A stretch of 55,675 nt of DNA from Bacillus sp. J37 (lineage in GTDB: Bacteria; Bacillota; Bacilli; Bacillales; Bacillaceae), in the NCBI RefSeq assembly GCF_000518865.1, contig NZ_JAEK01000032.1, positions 1 through 55,675 of the forward strand, in the 5' to 3' direction. The notes under the pieces are model-generated. The model searched no databases. It was not told the DNA's origin and worked only from the letters and a program-made list of their open reading frames with translations. Positions 9,015-16,679 of this stretch are shown in pieces; position 1 is the first letter of the stretch, and each line of letters begins with the position of its first letter. Position numbers and translations under genes: made by a program.

Positions 9015-9260
9015 CTATTGATCATAACGATAGCCATTTTCGCGCGCTTGTGCTTCATCCTTAATTTCATTGCGCATTGCATTGATACTTTCCTCACGGC
9101 GAAGGTTTTTAGCTTCAATGCGTTCACGCTCTTCAGAATTAGCAAATGCAATAGAATCCTGCGCTTCTTCAATATTTTCTATTGTGTTTTGTACCATGCT
9201 CTGCAGCTTTTCAACGTTATCAGAACGATCATCAGGATTTGGTTTTGTATGTTTTGTCAT
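9015..9260 (-). CDS. tlp: Small acid-soluble spore protein, thioredoxin-like Tlp
   Basis: The 81-residue product (PNPDDRSDNVEKLQSMVQNT; EEAQDSIAFANSEERERI; ARENGYRYDQ) is the spore-core protein Tlp of Bacillus. It is hydrophilic and helical with no cysteine, as is normal for Tlp despite the name. In B. subtilis it is made in the forespore under sigma-G. It follows sspN on the same strand and ends at a terminator. Confidence 0.93.
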   Translation of the reverse strand: MTKHTKPNPDDRSDNVEKLQSMVQNTIENIEEAQDSIAFANSEERERIEAKNLRREESINAMRNEIKDEAQARENGYRYDQ

Positions 9261-9383
9261 CGTGTATCCTTCCTCTCATTGTGGATTTTCACCTAAAATC
9301 AATGAAACAATGTTAGTCTGCATGTTTGAAGAAGATTTTAAACACGTTTTTATATTTAATAGTAAGAATTGATTTACCTGAAA

Positions 9384-9527
9384 TTACTCGCCTTTTGTTT
9401 GAATCACTTGAGCATGTTTCCCTGATGTATCCTGCATTTGTTTCCCTTTATTATTACCGAAACCGCGTGATTTTGTCCCTATATGGCTTGGAGTAAAGTG
9501 ATTCTGTTGATTATTATGATTTGCCAT
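9384..9527 (-). CDS. sspN: Small acid-soluble spore protein N
   Basis: The ATG at 9527 follows GGGGGCGATAAC. The 47-residue product begins MANHNNQQNHFTPSHIGTKS, continues RGFGNNKGKQM and ends QVIQTKGE, the SspN pattern and length. It is a minor spore-core protein, forespore expressed in B. subtilis, where it forms an operon with tlp; here it sits 123 bases upstream of tlp on the same strand. Confidence 0.9.
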   Translation of the reverse strand: MANHNNQQNHFTPSHIGTKSRGFGNNKGKQMQDTSGKHAQVIQTKGE

Positions 9528-9590
9528 TGTTATCGCCCCCTCAACAAATAGAATACCCTGCGGAAGAGAAACAATTACTAGAAAAGCCTG

Positions 9591-9728
9591 TTAAAATGAA
9601 TCCAGCCTTTTTAGAATACGTTGCTCCCAACGTTCCTCCAATAAATCAAGTGCTTGTTGATCCTGTAATAATTGTTGCTTATTTTCCTTAACTAACTCTT
9701 CAAATGATTTTTTTCTCGTCTTTCTCAT
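9591..9728 (-). CDS. FbpB-family small basic protein
   Basis: The ATG at 9728 lies behind GGAGGTGAGAGGCAAC. The 45-residue product starts MRKTRKKSFEELVKENKQ, a lysine/arginine-rich head followed by an amphipathic helix with the SFEELVKENKQ motif of FbpB-family small basic proteins. In B. subtilis FbpB is Fur-regulated and helps the iron-sparing response with the small RNA FsrA. Many Bacillaceae carry extra paralogues next to sspN, and no Fur box is visible here, so the iron link is not supported for this copy. Confidence 0.75.
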   Translation of the reverse strand: MRKTRKKSFEELVKENKQQLLQDQQALDLLEERWEQRILKRLDSF

Positions 9729-9821
9729 GTTGCCTCTCACCTCCGACATATTTAATAAAAGGATACCCAATTTTCTGACATTTAAATCAATTATGTGAAA
9801 AGTTTCATCTATTGGAAAAAG

Positions 9822-9850
9822 TTAAAAACCGACCCTATGTGGCTCGGTTT
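9822..9850 (-). terminator. Terminator after the ResA-like gene
   Basis: AACCGAG pairs with a CTCGGTT-like arm across CCACATAGGG and is followed on the minus strand by TTTTTAAC. It overlaps the last codon of the thioredoxin-like gene. Confidence 0.75.
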
Positions 9851-10358
9851 AAAGGTTATTAAGAAATTTATTCATTTGATCATATGTTAAGGCTCCAACA
9901 AATTTTGTTTGAATAACTCCTTCTTCATCTACAAAATAAGATGTTGGGTATGAAAGTACTTCGAACTGATTATTGATTTGTCCCTTTTTATCTAATAAGA
10001 CAGGAAAAGTCAACCCAAGTTCACTTACAAATTTATTCACTGTATCTATACTGCTTTCGGAACTGGTAAGGTTTACCGCTAATACAACTACATCACCATT
10101 ATGATCATCCTGAATTTTTTGCATATCAGGCATCTCTGACCGGCATGGCGGACACCATGTAGCCCAAAAATTGATTATGACCTTTTTCCCTTTTAAACTT
10201 GATAAACTCATGCTGTCTCCACTAAGAGTTTCTAATTCAAAATCAGGTGCAGCGCTGCCTTCAGACACACCTATTTTTGGAGAATTTGGATTGATTGCAA
10301 AATAAATCGCATATCCTATTAGAAAAACTAAAATAGAAACTGCCAAAACCTTTTTCAT
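9849..10358 (-). CDS. yneN: Membrane-anchored thiol-disulfide oxidoreductase, ResA/TlpA-like (YneN-type)
   Basis: The 169-residue protein has an N-terminal signal anchor (residues 3-21) and an extracytoplasmic thioredoxin fold with FWATWCPPCRSEMP; the active pair is Cys69-Pro-Pro-Cys72. The later cis-proline region is YPTSYFVDEEG. Family members reduce disulfides outside the cell, in cytochrome c maturation or spore cortex synthesis. It lies downstream of a membrane-protein gene with an 11-base gap, so the pair is probably an operon, and sits next to citB like B. subtilis YneN. Its true partner protein is unknown. Confidence 0.88.
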   Translation of the reverse strand: MKKVLAVSILVFLIGYAIYFAINPNSPKIGVSEGSAAPDFELETLSGDSMSLSSLKGKKVIINFWATWCPPCRSEMPDMQKIQDDHNGDVVVLAVNLTSSESSIDTVNKFVSELGLTFPVLLDKKGQINNQFEVLSYPTSYFVDEEGVIQTKFVGALTYDQMNKFLNNL

Positions 10359-10369
10359 TTATTTACCTC

Positions 10370-10813
10370 CTAAAGAAAAGACAACACAACAAACTTGATT
10401 AATTGAAATACTACCGTAAAACTTAAAATGACGATCAACAACGCTTTGATAAATTCCTTAACATGTATGTGTTCTTTTCGCATTTTCCAAATTAAGAATA
10501 GGACACTTGCTAAAAGCCCAAGGTAAAATCCATCTTGACCACCGGTAAAGAATAACCATCGGGTTGTTAATAAAAGCTGTGGTTCAAATAAAACAATACT
10601 GAATTTATATGTAATAAAAAGAATAAACCAAAAGGTAAAATATTGCCGCTTAAAAAAAGACTTAATTTTTGAATCAGAAATAAAAGCATCTAAAATAAAA
10701 TATGTAGCTATGACTGAACATAGGTAAATCAGCAGGATATATTGGATTGTAAACGGTCCAAGTTGAATGGCATCGTACATACAAAAATTAGGTCCTTTCA
10801 AGTAGTAGTACAT
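10370..10813 (-). CDS. Polytopic membrane protein, distant Lgt-like
   Basis: The product is about 147 residues with four or five hydrophobic segments. The stretch QLGPFTIQYILLIYL near the N-terminus and the GGQDGFYLGLLASVLFLIWK stretch recall the first helix and the GG-containing loop of prolipoprotein diacylglyceryl transferase (Lgt), but it is about half the length of Lgt. Two starts are plausible: ATG 10813 behind GATGAGG, and ATG 10780 (MYDAIQLG) behind AAAGGA with a 12-base spacing; the second agrees better with the Lgt-like start. It is the first gene of a pair with the ResA-like protein, which suggests a joint role in extracytoplasmic redox. The Lgt relation is weak. Confidence 0.6.
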   Translation of the reverse strand: MYYYLKGPNFCMYDAIQLGPFTIQYILLIYLCSVIATYFILDAFISDSKIKSFFKRQYFTFWFILFITYKFSIVLFEPQLLLTTRWLFFTGGQDGFYLGLLASVLFLIWKMRKEHIHVKEFIKALLIVILSFTVVFQLIKFVVLSFL

Positions 10814-10965
10814 AGTAGTACCTCATCTCTCATTTAAGCATGGTTTTATTAAAAGGACAATGGAAACGCATTAGAATTCTCATTTTAGACATAATGTGAA
10901 TAAGAGACGTGTTTTTTTATAACATTAACTCAACAGAGAAGGAAATTCGACACCTGAAGACACAA

Positions 10966-11000
10966 CAAAAAAAGGAACGATTCATCCCGTTCCCTTTTTA
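10966..11000 (-). terminator. Terminator after citB
   Basis: AAAAAGGGAACG-type arm on the minus strand pairs with CGTTCCTTTTTTT across about seven bases and ends in a T run. It follows the citB stop at 11005. Confidence 0.75.
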
Positions 11001-11004
11001 TTAA

Positions 11005-13731
11005 TTATGCTTTTAATTTATCACGCAATACCATTTGAAGGATTCCGCCATGACGATAGTAATCAATTTCAACTTCACTATCAAATCGAACTAATACTTC
11101 AAATGTTGTTTTGTTTCCTGCTTCATCAGTAGCTGTAACGTTCACGAAATCACGTGGTTTTACTGTTTCATCGATTTCAACTTCAATTGTTTCCTTACCA
11201 GTTAAACCTAGTGTTTCTGCACTGTCTCCATCTTTAAATTGAAGAGGAAGTACACCCATTAATACAAGGTTACTACGGTGAATACGCTCGAAGCTTTGAG
11301 CAATAACTGTTTTTATTCCAAGAAGGTTTGTACCTTTTGCAGCCCAGTCACGTGAGCTTCCCATTCCGTAATCATTACCAGCTAATACAACAAGACCAGT
11401 TCCATCTTGTTTGTAATCCATGCATGCATCATAGATTGATTTAACTTCACCAGTTGGCCAGTAAGTTGTATAACCACCTTCTGTGCCTGGAGCAATTTGG
11501 TTTTTGATACGGATATTTGCAAACGTACCTCTCATCATAACTTCGTGGTTACCACGACGAGATCCATAAGAGTTAAACTCTCTTGGTGTTACCCCGTTTT
11601 CTTGCAGATAACGTCCAGCAGGCGTATCTTTACCAATTGAACCTGCAGGTGAAATATGATCAGTTGTAACAGAATCACCGAATTTAGCAACAACTCGTAG
11701 GTCTTTTAGCGTTTCTACTTTACCCGGTTCTGCTTCTAAGCCTTCAAAGAATGGTGGGTTTTGAATGTATGTTGATGACTCGTCCCATACATATAATGCT
11801 TCATCAGTTGTTTCAATTTCATTCCAACGAGCATTATCATCAAATACTTGCTGATACTCTTTTCTAAATAGCTCCGGAGTTACCGTTTTGTTGACAACTT
11901 CATTAATTTCATTCGTAGTTGGCCAGATGTCTTTGAAGAATACATCTTTGCCATCTTTGTCCTTACCTAGTGAATCACTTTGTAAATCAATATCAACAGT
12001 ACCTGCTAATGCATAAGCAACAACTAGTGGCGGTGAAGCCAAGTAGTTACCCTTTACAAGTGGATGGATACGACCTTCAAAGTTACGGTTACCAGATAAT
12101 ACAGATGTTACTAATAAATCGTTAGCCGCTACTGCTTCTTCGATTTCATCTGCAAGAGGACCTGAGTTTCCAATACAAGTTGTACATCCATACCCTACAA
12201 GGTTGAAACCAAGTTGCTCAAGGTGTGGAAGTAATCCTGAGTTTTCAAGGTATCCAGTAACAACCTTAGATCCTGGAGCTAAAGATGTTTTTACGTATTT
12301 AGGTACTTCCAAGCCTAGTTCTGTTGCTTTTTTCGCAACAAGACCTGCTGCCACTAGTACGTATGGGTTAGATGTATTTGTACAACTAGTGATTGCTGCA
12401 ATAGCAATTGCACCAGTCTTCATGTTCGTTTCTTCACCATTTTTGAATTTAACAGTGATTTCTTTGTTAATTTCAGTCGCTTCTAAACCAAAGCCTTGGT
12501 TTCCAGCTGGAGCAACTAAATGTTCATGGAATTTATCCTTCATCATTGAAAGCGGAATTAAATCCTGTGGACGCTTTGGACCAGAAAGGTTTGCTTCAAT
12601 TTCAGTAAGATCAATTTCAACAACTTTTGTGAAGATTGGATCTTCATTTTCAGGTGTGAAGAATAATCCATTCGCTTTACAATATTCTCCAACCACTTGA
12701 ATTTGTTCTTCATCACGACCCGTTAAGCGCATGTAATTAAGAGCTTCTTCATCAACTGGGAAGAAACCGCAAGTTGCTCCATATTCAGGTGCCATGTTTG
12801 CGATAGTTGCACGATCTGCAAGTGGTAGTTGTGCTACTCCAGGACCGAAGAACTCAACGAATTTACCAACAACACCTTGTTGACGTAATACTTGAGTCAC
12901 TTTTAATGCTAAGTCAGTAGCAGTCGTTCCATTTGGTAACTCACCTGTTAATTTAACTCCGATTACTTCAGGCACAGGAAAATAAGATGGTTGTCCTAGC
13001 ATTCCAGCTTCCGCCTCGATACCGCCAACACCCCATCCAAGGACACCAATACCATTGATCATTGTTGTATGAGAATCAGTACCAACCAATGAATCCGGGA
13101 AAGCCTCAAATTCACCATCTTCGTTTTGTACTGCATGAACAACATTTGCCAAGTACTCCAAGTTTACTTGGTGAACAATACCGGTTGCCGGTGGTACAGC
13201 ACGATAGTTATCAAATGATTTTTTTGCCCAGCTTAAAAATTTGTAACGCTCGGCATTACGTTCAAATTCAAGATCCATATTGAATTGAAGTGCGTCAGGA
13301 GTTCCAGCTCGATCAACCTGTACAGAGTGGTCAATAACCAGGTCAACTGGAATTTCCGGGTTAATTTTATCAGGATCTCCACCCATATCTGCCATTGCTT
13401 TACGTAAAGACGCTAAGTCAACAACAGCTGGAACACCTGTGAAGTCTTGTAAAATAACACGTGATGGTTTAAAAGGAACATCAATTTCTTTTAGATCGTT
13501 CGTTCCCCATTTTGCTAAGTTTTCAACATGTTCTTTTGTAATAACTCTGCCATCTACTTGGCGCAGAACTGATTCTAAAAGAACTTTCACAGAATATGGC
13601 AGACGTGAAACGTTACCAATTCCCGCATCTTCTAGTGCTTGTAATGAATAGTAGTTGTACTTCTTTCCGTTTACCGTAAAGTTTTTACGGGCTTGGAAAG
13701 CATCTTGTTTCGTAGTCACTTGATTAGTCAT
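11005..13731 (-). CDS. citB: Aconitate hydratase (aconitase)
   Basis: Aconitase interconverts citrate and isocitrate in the TCA cycle and, in B. subtilis, also binds RNA when iron is short. The 908 residues match the IRP1/AcnA type. The three cluster-binding cysteines lie in SCTNTSNP and [12 protein letters not shown]; the N-terminal [12 protein letters not shown] and C-terminal domain 4 ([28 protein letters not shown]) are complete. The start ATG follows AAGGGGGAG. It is monocistronic, with a long upstream region that carries a CcpC-type dyad. Confidence 0.97.
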   Translation of the reverse strand: MTNQVTTKQDAFQARKNFTVNGKKYNYYSLQALEDAGIGNVSRLPYSVKVLLESVLRQVDGRVITKEHVENLAKWGTNDLKEIDVPFKPSRVILQDFTGVPAVVDLASLRKAMADMGGDPDKINPEIPVDLVIDHSVQVDRAGTPDALQFNMDLEFERNAERYKFLSWAKKSFDNYRAVPPATGIVHQVNLEYLANVVHAVQNEDGEFEAFPDSLVGTDSHTTMINGIGVLGWGVGGIEAEAGMLGQPSYFPVPEVIGVKLTGELPNGTTATDLALKVTQVLRQQGVVGKFVEFFGPGVAQLPLADRATIANMAPEYGATCGFFPVDEEALNYMRLTGRDEEQIQVVGEYCKANGLFFTPENEDPIFTKVVEIDLTEIEANLSGPKRPQDLIPLSMMKDKFHEHLVAPAGNQGFGLEATEINKEITVKFKNGEETNMKTGAIAIAAITSCTNTSNPYVLVAAGLVAKKATELGLEVPKYVKTSLAPGSKVVTGYLENSGLLPHLEQLGFNLVGYGCTTCIGNSGPLADEIEEAVAANDLLVTSVLSGNRNFEGRIHPLVKGNYLASPPLVVAYALAGTVDIDLQSDSLGKDKDGKDVFFKDIWPTTNEINEVVNKTVTPELFRKEYQQVFDDNARWNEIETTDEALYVWDESSTYIQNPPFFEGLEAEPGKVETLKDLRVVAKFGDSVTTDHISPAGSIGKDTPAGRYLQENGVTPREFNSYGSRRGNHEVMMRGTFANIRIKNQIAPGTEGGYTTYWPTGEVKSIYDACMDYKQDGTGLVVLAGNDYGMGSSRDWAAKGTNLLGIKTVIAQSFERIHRSNLVLMGVLPLQFKDGDSAETLGLTGKETIEVEIDETVKPRDFVNVTATDEAGNKTTFEVLVRFDSEVEIDYYRHGGILQMVLRDKLKA

Positions 13732-13839
13732 AAATTCTCCCCCTTAAAAAGATCAAGGATCGACATGTGTCGAAGGATGTTACCCCATTTTTAATTACTT
13801 TTCACAATTTAATCTTAATACAACTAGTAACATAAGTAA

Positions 13840-13855
13840 ATAACAATGATGTTAT
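13840..13855. promoter_or_regulatory. Second inverted repeat upstream of citB
   Basis: ATAACA and TGTTAT are perfect 6-bp arms around ATGA. It lies nine bases from the CcpC-like dyad, towards citB, and could be a second operator half-site. Confidence 0.35.
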
Positions 13856-13863
13856 CGATATGT

Positions 13864-13878
13864 ATAAGGTTTCCTTAT
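13864..13878. promoter_or_regulatory. Candidate CcpC operator of citB
   Basis: ATAAGG-TTT-CCTTAT is a perfect dyad that fits the ATAA-N7-TTAT pattern known for CcpC, the citrate-responsive repressor of citB in B. subtilis. It lies about 130 bases upstream of the citB start. The transcription start is not determined. Confidence 0.55.
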
Positions 13879-14046
13879 GAAAGCGTACTAGTTTTACTTT
13901 TCTACTATACCAAATTTTGAAGTAAAAAGGATAAAAAACTTTTCATTTTTTTCTAAATTTTTTCATTTATTTAGAATTCATCTCTTTTGGATTGTTTCCG
14001 ATGAATTGAGACAAGCTAATTTTTAAGGCGGGAGGTGATTGCATAA

Positions 14047-14196
14047 ATGGCTAAACGTAAAGCAAACCACGTAAGAATGGGTATGAATGATGCTAGTGCA
14101 CAGGGTATTGGTACAGGATACAATGAGGAGTTACAAAATGAACCACTAACTGCTGCTCAAAAACAGAACAATAAGAAACGCAAAAAAAACCAATAA
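14047..14196 (+). CDS. sspO: Small acid-soluble spore protein O
   Basis: The ATG at 14047 follows GGGAGGTGATTGCATAA. The 49-residue product begins [20 protein letters not shown] and ends in a lysine-rich tail (KKRKKNQ), the SspO (CotK) pattern. It is a minor spore protein. In B. subtilis sspO and sspP lie together next to citB; here they are separated by an inserted minus-strand gene. Confidence 0.93.
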   Translation: MAKRKANHVRMGMNDASAQGIGTGYNEELQNEPLTAAQKQNNKKRKKNQ

Positions 14197-14215
14197 TTAT
14201 TCTTTCATATGACAA

Positions 14216-14239
14216 AAAACGACGGAGCCCCGTCGTTTT
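14216..14239. terminator. Bidirectional terminator between sspO and the convergent small gene
   Basis: AAAACGACGG pairs perfectly with CCGTCGTTTT around a four-base loop, with A and T tracts on either side. Confidence 0.85.
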
Positions 14240-14245
14240 ACTTAG

Positions 14246-14512
14246 TTATTCTGATTGATTAACATCGTGGACAATTTGTTCAAGGTCACGTTGATATTGT
14301 TCTAACCGTTCCCTTTGTGTTTCAGATGCATTTTCCAAGGCATTATTAATTTGTTGATATGCTTCGTTCACTTCTTCTGTCAGATGTTTCAGTTGATGTC
14401 CGTAATCAGCAGAATCTTTAACAATATTATTATAAGCATCAAAGGCTTGTGTGGCTCCTTGCTGCGCTGCTTGGAATGATTGTTGGTTATTTTTATTATA
14501 AGGCATTATCAT
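14246..14512 (-). CDS. Gln/Asn-rich helical small protein, unknown
   Basis: The 88-residue product (from ATG 14512, or 86 from ATG 14506) starts MPYNKNNQQSFQAAQQG and continues as one long amphipathic helix ending ERLEQYQRDLEQIVHDVNQSE. GAAAGGA lies just upstream. It has no cysteine or membrane segment. I do not recognise the family with certainty. Its position between sspO and sspP, and a composition like that of small spore proteins, suggest a spore or sporulation role, but this is context only. The open frame extends ten codons upstream without a ribosome binding site. Confidence 0.65.
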   Translation of the reverse strand: MIMPYNKNNQQSFQAAQQGATQAFDAYNNIVKDSADYGHQLKHLTEEVNEAYQQINNALENASETQRERLEQYQRDLEQIVHDVNQSE

Positions 14513-14635
14513 CACTTTCCTTTCATCTTCTATTAGAACCATATATTAGGATGTGCATTTATTAAAAATTTTATTCATTCTTCACATCGCATGTTTTTTC
14601 ATTTTTGACTCATCCTATTAGTAGGAGGGATGAAA

Positions 14636-14782
14636 ATGACCAACAAAAATACAAGTAAAGATATGCGTAAAAATGCGCCTAAAGGGAACAATCCTGGTCA
14701 ACCGGAACCATTGGATGGTTCAAAGAAAGTGAAAAATGCAAATCACACTCGTCAAAAGAACAATCAGGGTCATGATATGTAG
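14636..14782 (+). CDS. sspP: Small acid-soluble spore protein P
   Basis: The 48-residue product begins [20 protein letters not shown] and ends KNNQGHDM, nearly the sequence I recall for B. subtilis SspP (CotL), same length. AGGAGGGATGAAA precedes the ATG at 14636; an in-frame ATG two codons upstream overlaps the ribosome binding site. It is a minor spore protein. The remnant IS1182-type element begins only a few bases after its stop, so the element's end hairpin now serves as its terminator. Confidence 0.94.
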   Translation: MTNKNTSKDMRKNAPKGNNPGQPEPLDGSKKVKNANHTRQKNNQGHDM

Positions 14783-14793
14783 AGAATAAAAGA

Positions 14794-14842
14794 GGCTGAC
14801 TCAAAAGTCTAGTTTTTAGACCTTTGGGTTAGCCCTTTTTTA
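14794..14842 (+). terminator. IS-end hairpin acting as sspP terminator
   Basis: GGCTGAC-CAAAAGTCTA folds back on TAGACCTTTGGGTTAGCC and is followed by TTTTTT, twelve bases after sspP. Confidence 0.7.
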
Positions 14843-14873
14843 GTCTCTTTTTACATAAGCGTAAAAACCGGGA

Positions 14874-14998
14874 CATTCTATTGCGCTCCAGACACTTGCT
14901 GTCCGCAGGGAGGAACCTGAGCCTCCTCTCCTGCGCCTGCGGGGTCTCAGCCTTTCCTCTACTTCCCCCATGAGTCAAGTGTCCTCCGCTCTATTCCA
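14874..14998. repeat. GC-rich imperfect palindromic repeat, about 125 bp
   Basis: The edges are imperfect inverted copies (CTATTGCGCTCCAGACACTTG at the left without its last base, and CAAGTGTCCTCCGCTCTATT at the right). The interior carries GTCCGCAGGGAGG and CCTGCGCCTGCGGGG, far more GC-rich than its surroundings. I recall very similar TCAAGTGTCCTCCGCTC units scattered through Bacillaceae genomes, so this is probably a dispersed non-coding repeat inserted in the IS remnant. A short open frame across it (from 14970) is not a gene. Confidence 0.6.
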
Positions 14999-15169
14999 CT
15001 ATCTATCTAAAATGGTAGCCAGTGTAACAACCATACGAAAACAAACAACCTTTTTTAAAAACATAATTAAGCAAAAAAATCTCCTTATTTTGTATAATGA
15101 AGTTACTACATCACCTTATACAAGTAAGGATTCGAGTATGAAACCACAAAAACGTCTAATAATGAATCT

Positions 15170-15489
15170 GGTCAATTAAAAGAGAGTATTCTTGTTTTAA
15201 ATGTACCAGATGCCCATTCCAACCAATTTGTGCAAAAGGGAAAGATCAAAAAACAATTACAATATCTCTAGATAATCAGAGACAAAGAAAAGAGATTCGT
15301 GAACGTCTTCAGAGCGAAGAAGGTCGGAAATTATATAGTCAACGAAAATGTGATGTGGAAATTGTATTTAGACAGTTAAAACACAATCAGCAGTTCAGAC
15401 GCTTTTCAATGCGTGGCCTCCCAAAAAATACGGTTGAATGGGGCTTCTTTGCGTTGCACATAACTGCAAAAAAATGCAGAACGCGATAA
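15170..15489 (+). pseudogene. IS1182-family transposase, C-terminal remnant
   Basis: A frame from about 15186 reads SCFKCTRCPFQPICAKGKDQ, then SEEGRKLYSQRKCDVEIVF, RQLKHNQQFRRFSMRGL and VEWGFFAL before the stop at 15489. This is the C-terminal DDE region of IS1182-type transposases (CxxCxxxxxC cluster followed by ExxF..LKHN..FRRF..RG), including the catalytic glutamate. Upstream, matching pieces appear in other frames (NESGQLK), so there are frameshifts as well as loss of the N-terminal part. It cannot encode an active enzyme. Confidence 0.75.
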
Positions 15490-15596
15490 AAAGAAATAAA
15501 GAAAGTGAGGTGAACGGATACCAATAAATGGGAGGGATAACCCTTTCTATTGGGGAAATCCACTATTTGATTCTTTTTAAAAACAAATAAGAAAAA

Positions 15597-15643
15597 GGTG
15601 CTCAAAAGGTCGTCAATCATCGACCTTTTGAGTCACCCTCTTT
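15597..15643. terminator. Right-end IS hairpin
   Basis: GGTG-CTCAAAAGGTCG pairs with CGACCTTTTGAG-CACC around an eight-base loop, followed by TTTTTTT. It isolates cotM from upstream transcription. Confidence 0.7.
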
Positions 15644-15763
15644 TTTTATTCACATTTTCTTCAATTGATGGCTAAGTCTTCACCAATACCAGATTTTTTG
15701 AATATTGTAAATGTTAAAGGGATCTAGTTTTACTAGAGAAAAAGTCGTTGGGGGTCAATTAAA

Positions 15764-16156
15764 ATGAACAAAAAAAAATGTTCAAATCCTATGGACATTC
15801 ATGGTATTGAGGAATGGATGTCTCAGTTTTTTACAGATCCATTTACTAGTTTACTAGACGAACAAACATTTCGTCTCGATTTATTTGAAACAGGTGAAGA
15901 GTTTATTGTGGAAGCAGAACTTGGGGAAGCAATTTCAACTGAAATGGTCAACTTAACTGTGAATAGGGAACATCTTTATATCACCGTCTTAGATGACAAT
16001 CAAGGAGAACATGAGAGAAAAAGAACGGTTGTCCTTCCTTTTTCAATTGAAAGGAAAAAAATAACTGCGTCCCTCACTAATGGTATATTAGAAATTAAAA
16101 TATCAAAATCCACTCCTTCCAGTCAATCATCTCCATTTATCATCATTAACGGATAG
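15764..16156 (+). CDS. cotM: Hsp20/alpha-crystallin-like outer spore coat protein, CotM-type
   Basis: The 130-residue product has the alpha-crystallin fold of small heat-shock proteins: DLFETGEEFIVEAELGE, LYITVLDD, RTVVLPFSIERKKITASLTN and GILEIKISK, the last being the GxLxIxI pattern. Its length equals CotM and it follows sspP as in B. subtilis, where CotM is an outer-coat protein made under sigma-K. The start follows TTGGGGGTCAATTAAA. A general small heat-shock protein is the alternative, but synteny favours CotM. Confidence 0.82.
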   Translation: MNKKKCSNPMDIHGIEEWMSQFFTDPFTSLLDEQTFRLDLFETGEEFIVEAELGEAISTEMVNLTVNREHLYITVLDDNQGEHERKRTVVLPFSIERKKITASLTNGILEIKISKSTPSSQSSPFIIING

Positions 16157-16194
16157 AAATAGTAATCGCTTCCAATATTTTACTGAACGTATAA

Positions 16195-16230
16195 AAGACT
16201 CTCCGATCATTAATGGAGAGCCTTCTTATC
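16195..16230 (+). terminator. Terminator after cotM
   Basis: GACTCTCC pairs with GGAGAGCC (one mismatch) across ten bases, followed by TTCTT. Confidence 0.65.
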
Positions 16231-16238
16231 AAATTCTT

Positions 16239-16382
16239 TCATGAATCATTTCCCTCGCCTTGTCTTTCCTCCTGATTTTGGACACTTATTGATATATGTT
16301 TAAGATCTAAATTTCCGCATTTCATACATGGCTGCTCCTGATCATGTAATAACATACATTTTGAGCAATAATATTTTATCAT
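16239..16382 (-). CDS. Small zinc-ribbon protein (47 aa)
   Basis: The 47-residue product contains two CxxC pairs, YYCSKC and PCMKCGN, spaced as in a zinc ribbon. The start ATG at 16382 (MIKYYCSKC) has AAAAGGGG upstream; the longer open frame adds 18 codons. It follows a 72-residue gene whose stop is at 16433, and both probably follow the upstream sensor kinase in one transcript. Function unknown: a nucleic-acid or protein-binding adaptor is possible. Confidence 0.65.
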   Translation of the reverse strand: MIKYYCSKCMLLHDQEQPCMKCGNLDLKHISISVQNQEERQGEGNDS

Positions 16383-16432
16383 CAGGAAATTCCCCTTTTT
16401 CAATAAATATATGTGAAAAAGGAGTATTTGTT

Positions 16433-16651
16433 TCATTCTTCTATTAAATGTTCATAACTATTTTGATACACTTTATCTAAAGAATCAATTTTGTAAATAA
16501 AGAATTCGTGGTCTGAATATTCATCAAGTTTATTCACTATAATATATTTATCTCTAGCATTTTTAGCTTTTTCAAAAGATGTAAAGATTCCAAGAATATT
16601 TGAGCTTTCTCCACATTCAGAACAACCCAGGTCTAAAACGACGTAATACAT
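16433..16651 (-). CDS. Small conserved protein of unknown function (72 aa)
   Basis: The product starts MYYVVLDLGCSECGESSNIL and continues GIFTSFEKAKNARDKY, HEFFIYKIDSLD. It has one CxxC and an alpha/beta look like small proteins that begin with a YVV strand and have a 'T-S-x-E-K-A' helix. AGAGGTGAAATGCA precedes the start. It lies 28 bases after the sensor kinase stop (16680), on the same strand, so it may be co-transcribed with it. I do not recognise a characterised homologue. Confidence 0.6.
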   Translation of the reverse strand: MYYVVLDLGCSECGESSNILGIFTSFEKAKNARDKYIIVNKLDEYSDHEFFIYKIDSLDKVYQNSYEHLIEE

Positions 16652-16679
16652 TGCATTTCACCTCTGATTTTAAACTTCA

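Larger units (their letters stand above)
13732..14046. other. Divergent citB/sspO intergenic region
   Basis: This 315-base AT-rich region contains no gene. It holds two dyads on the citB side (see 13840-13855 and 13864-13878) and the GGGAGGTGAT ribosome binding site of sspO at its right end. Confidence 0.6.
14787..15648. mobile_element. Decayed IS1182-like element with terminal inverted repeats
   Basis: Left end (about 14787-14810) and the complement of the right end (about 15621-15648) share AAAGAGG-TGACTCAAAAG. Both ends also fold into hairpins (14794-14838 and 15597-15640). Between them lie a broken transposase C-terminus (to 15489) and a GC-rich palindromic repeat (14874-14998). The element is about 860 bp against roughly 1.6-1.9 kb for intact relatives, so the transposase 5' half is deleted. 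No target duplication was sought beyond the ends. Confidence 0.75.

Noticed and set aside
12203-12700. 165-codon open frame antisense to citB
   Set aside because: It is a shadow of a strongly conserved gene, as are the long antisense frames inside parC, parE, xylA, glnA and katA.
14970-15179. 69-codon open frame inside the IS remnant (plus)
   Set aside because: It begins in the GC-rich repeat, has no ribosome binding site and crosses into transposase debris in the wrong frame.
15387-15620. 77-codon open frame antisense to the transposase remnant
   Set aside because: It overlaps the broken IS1182 frame and its end hairpin, with no initiation signal.
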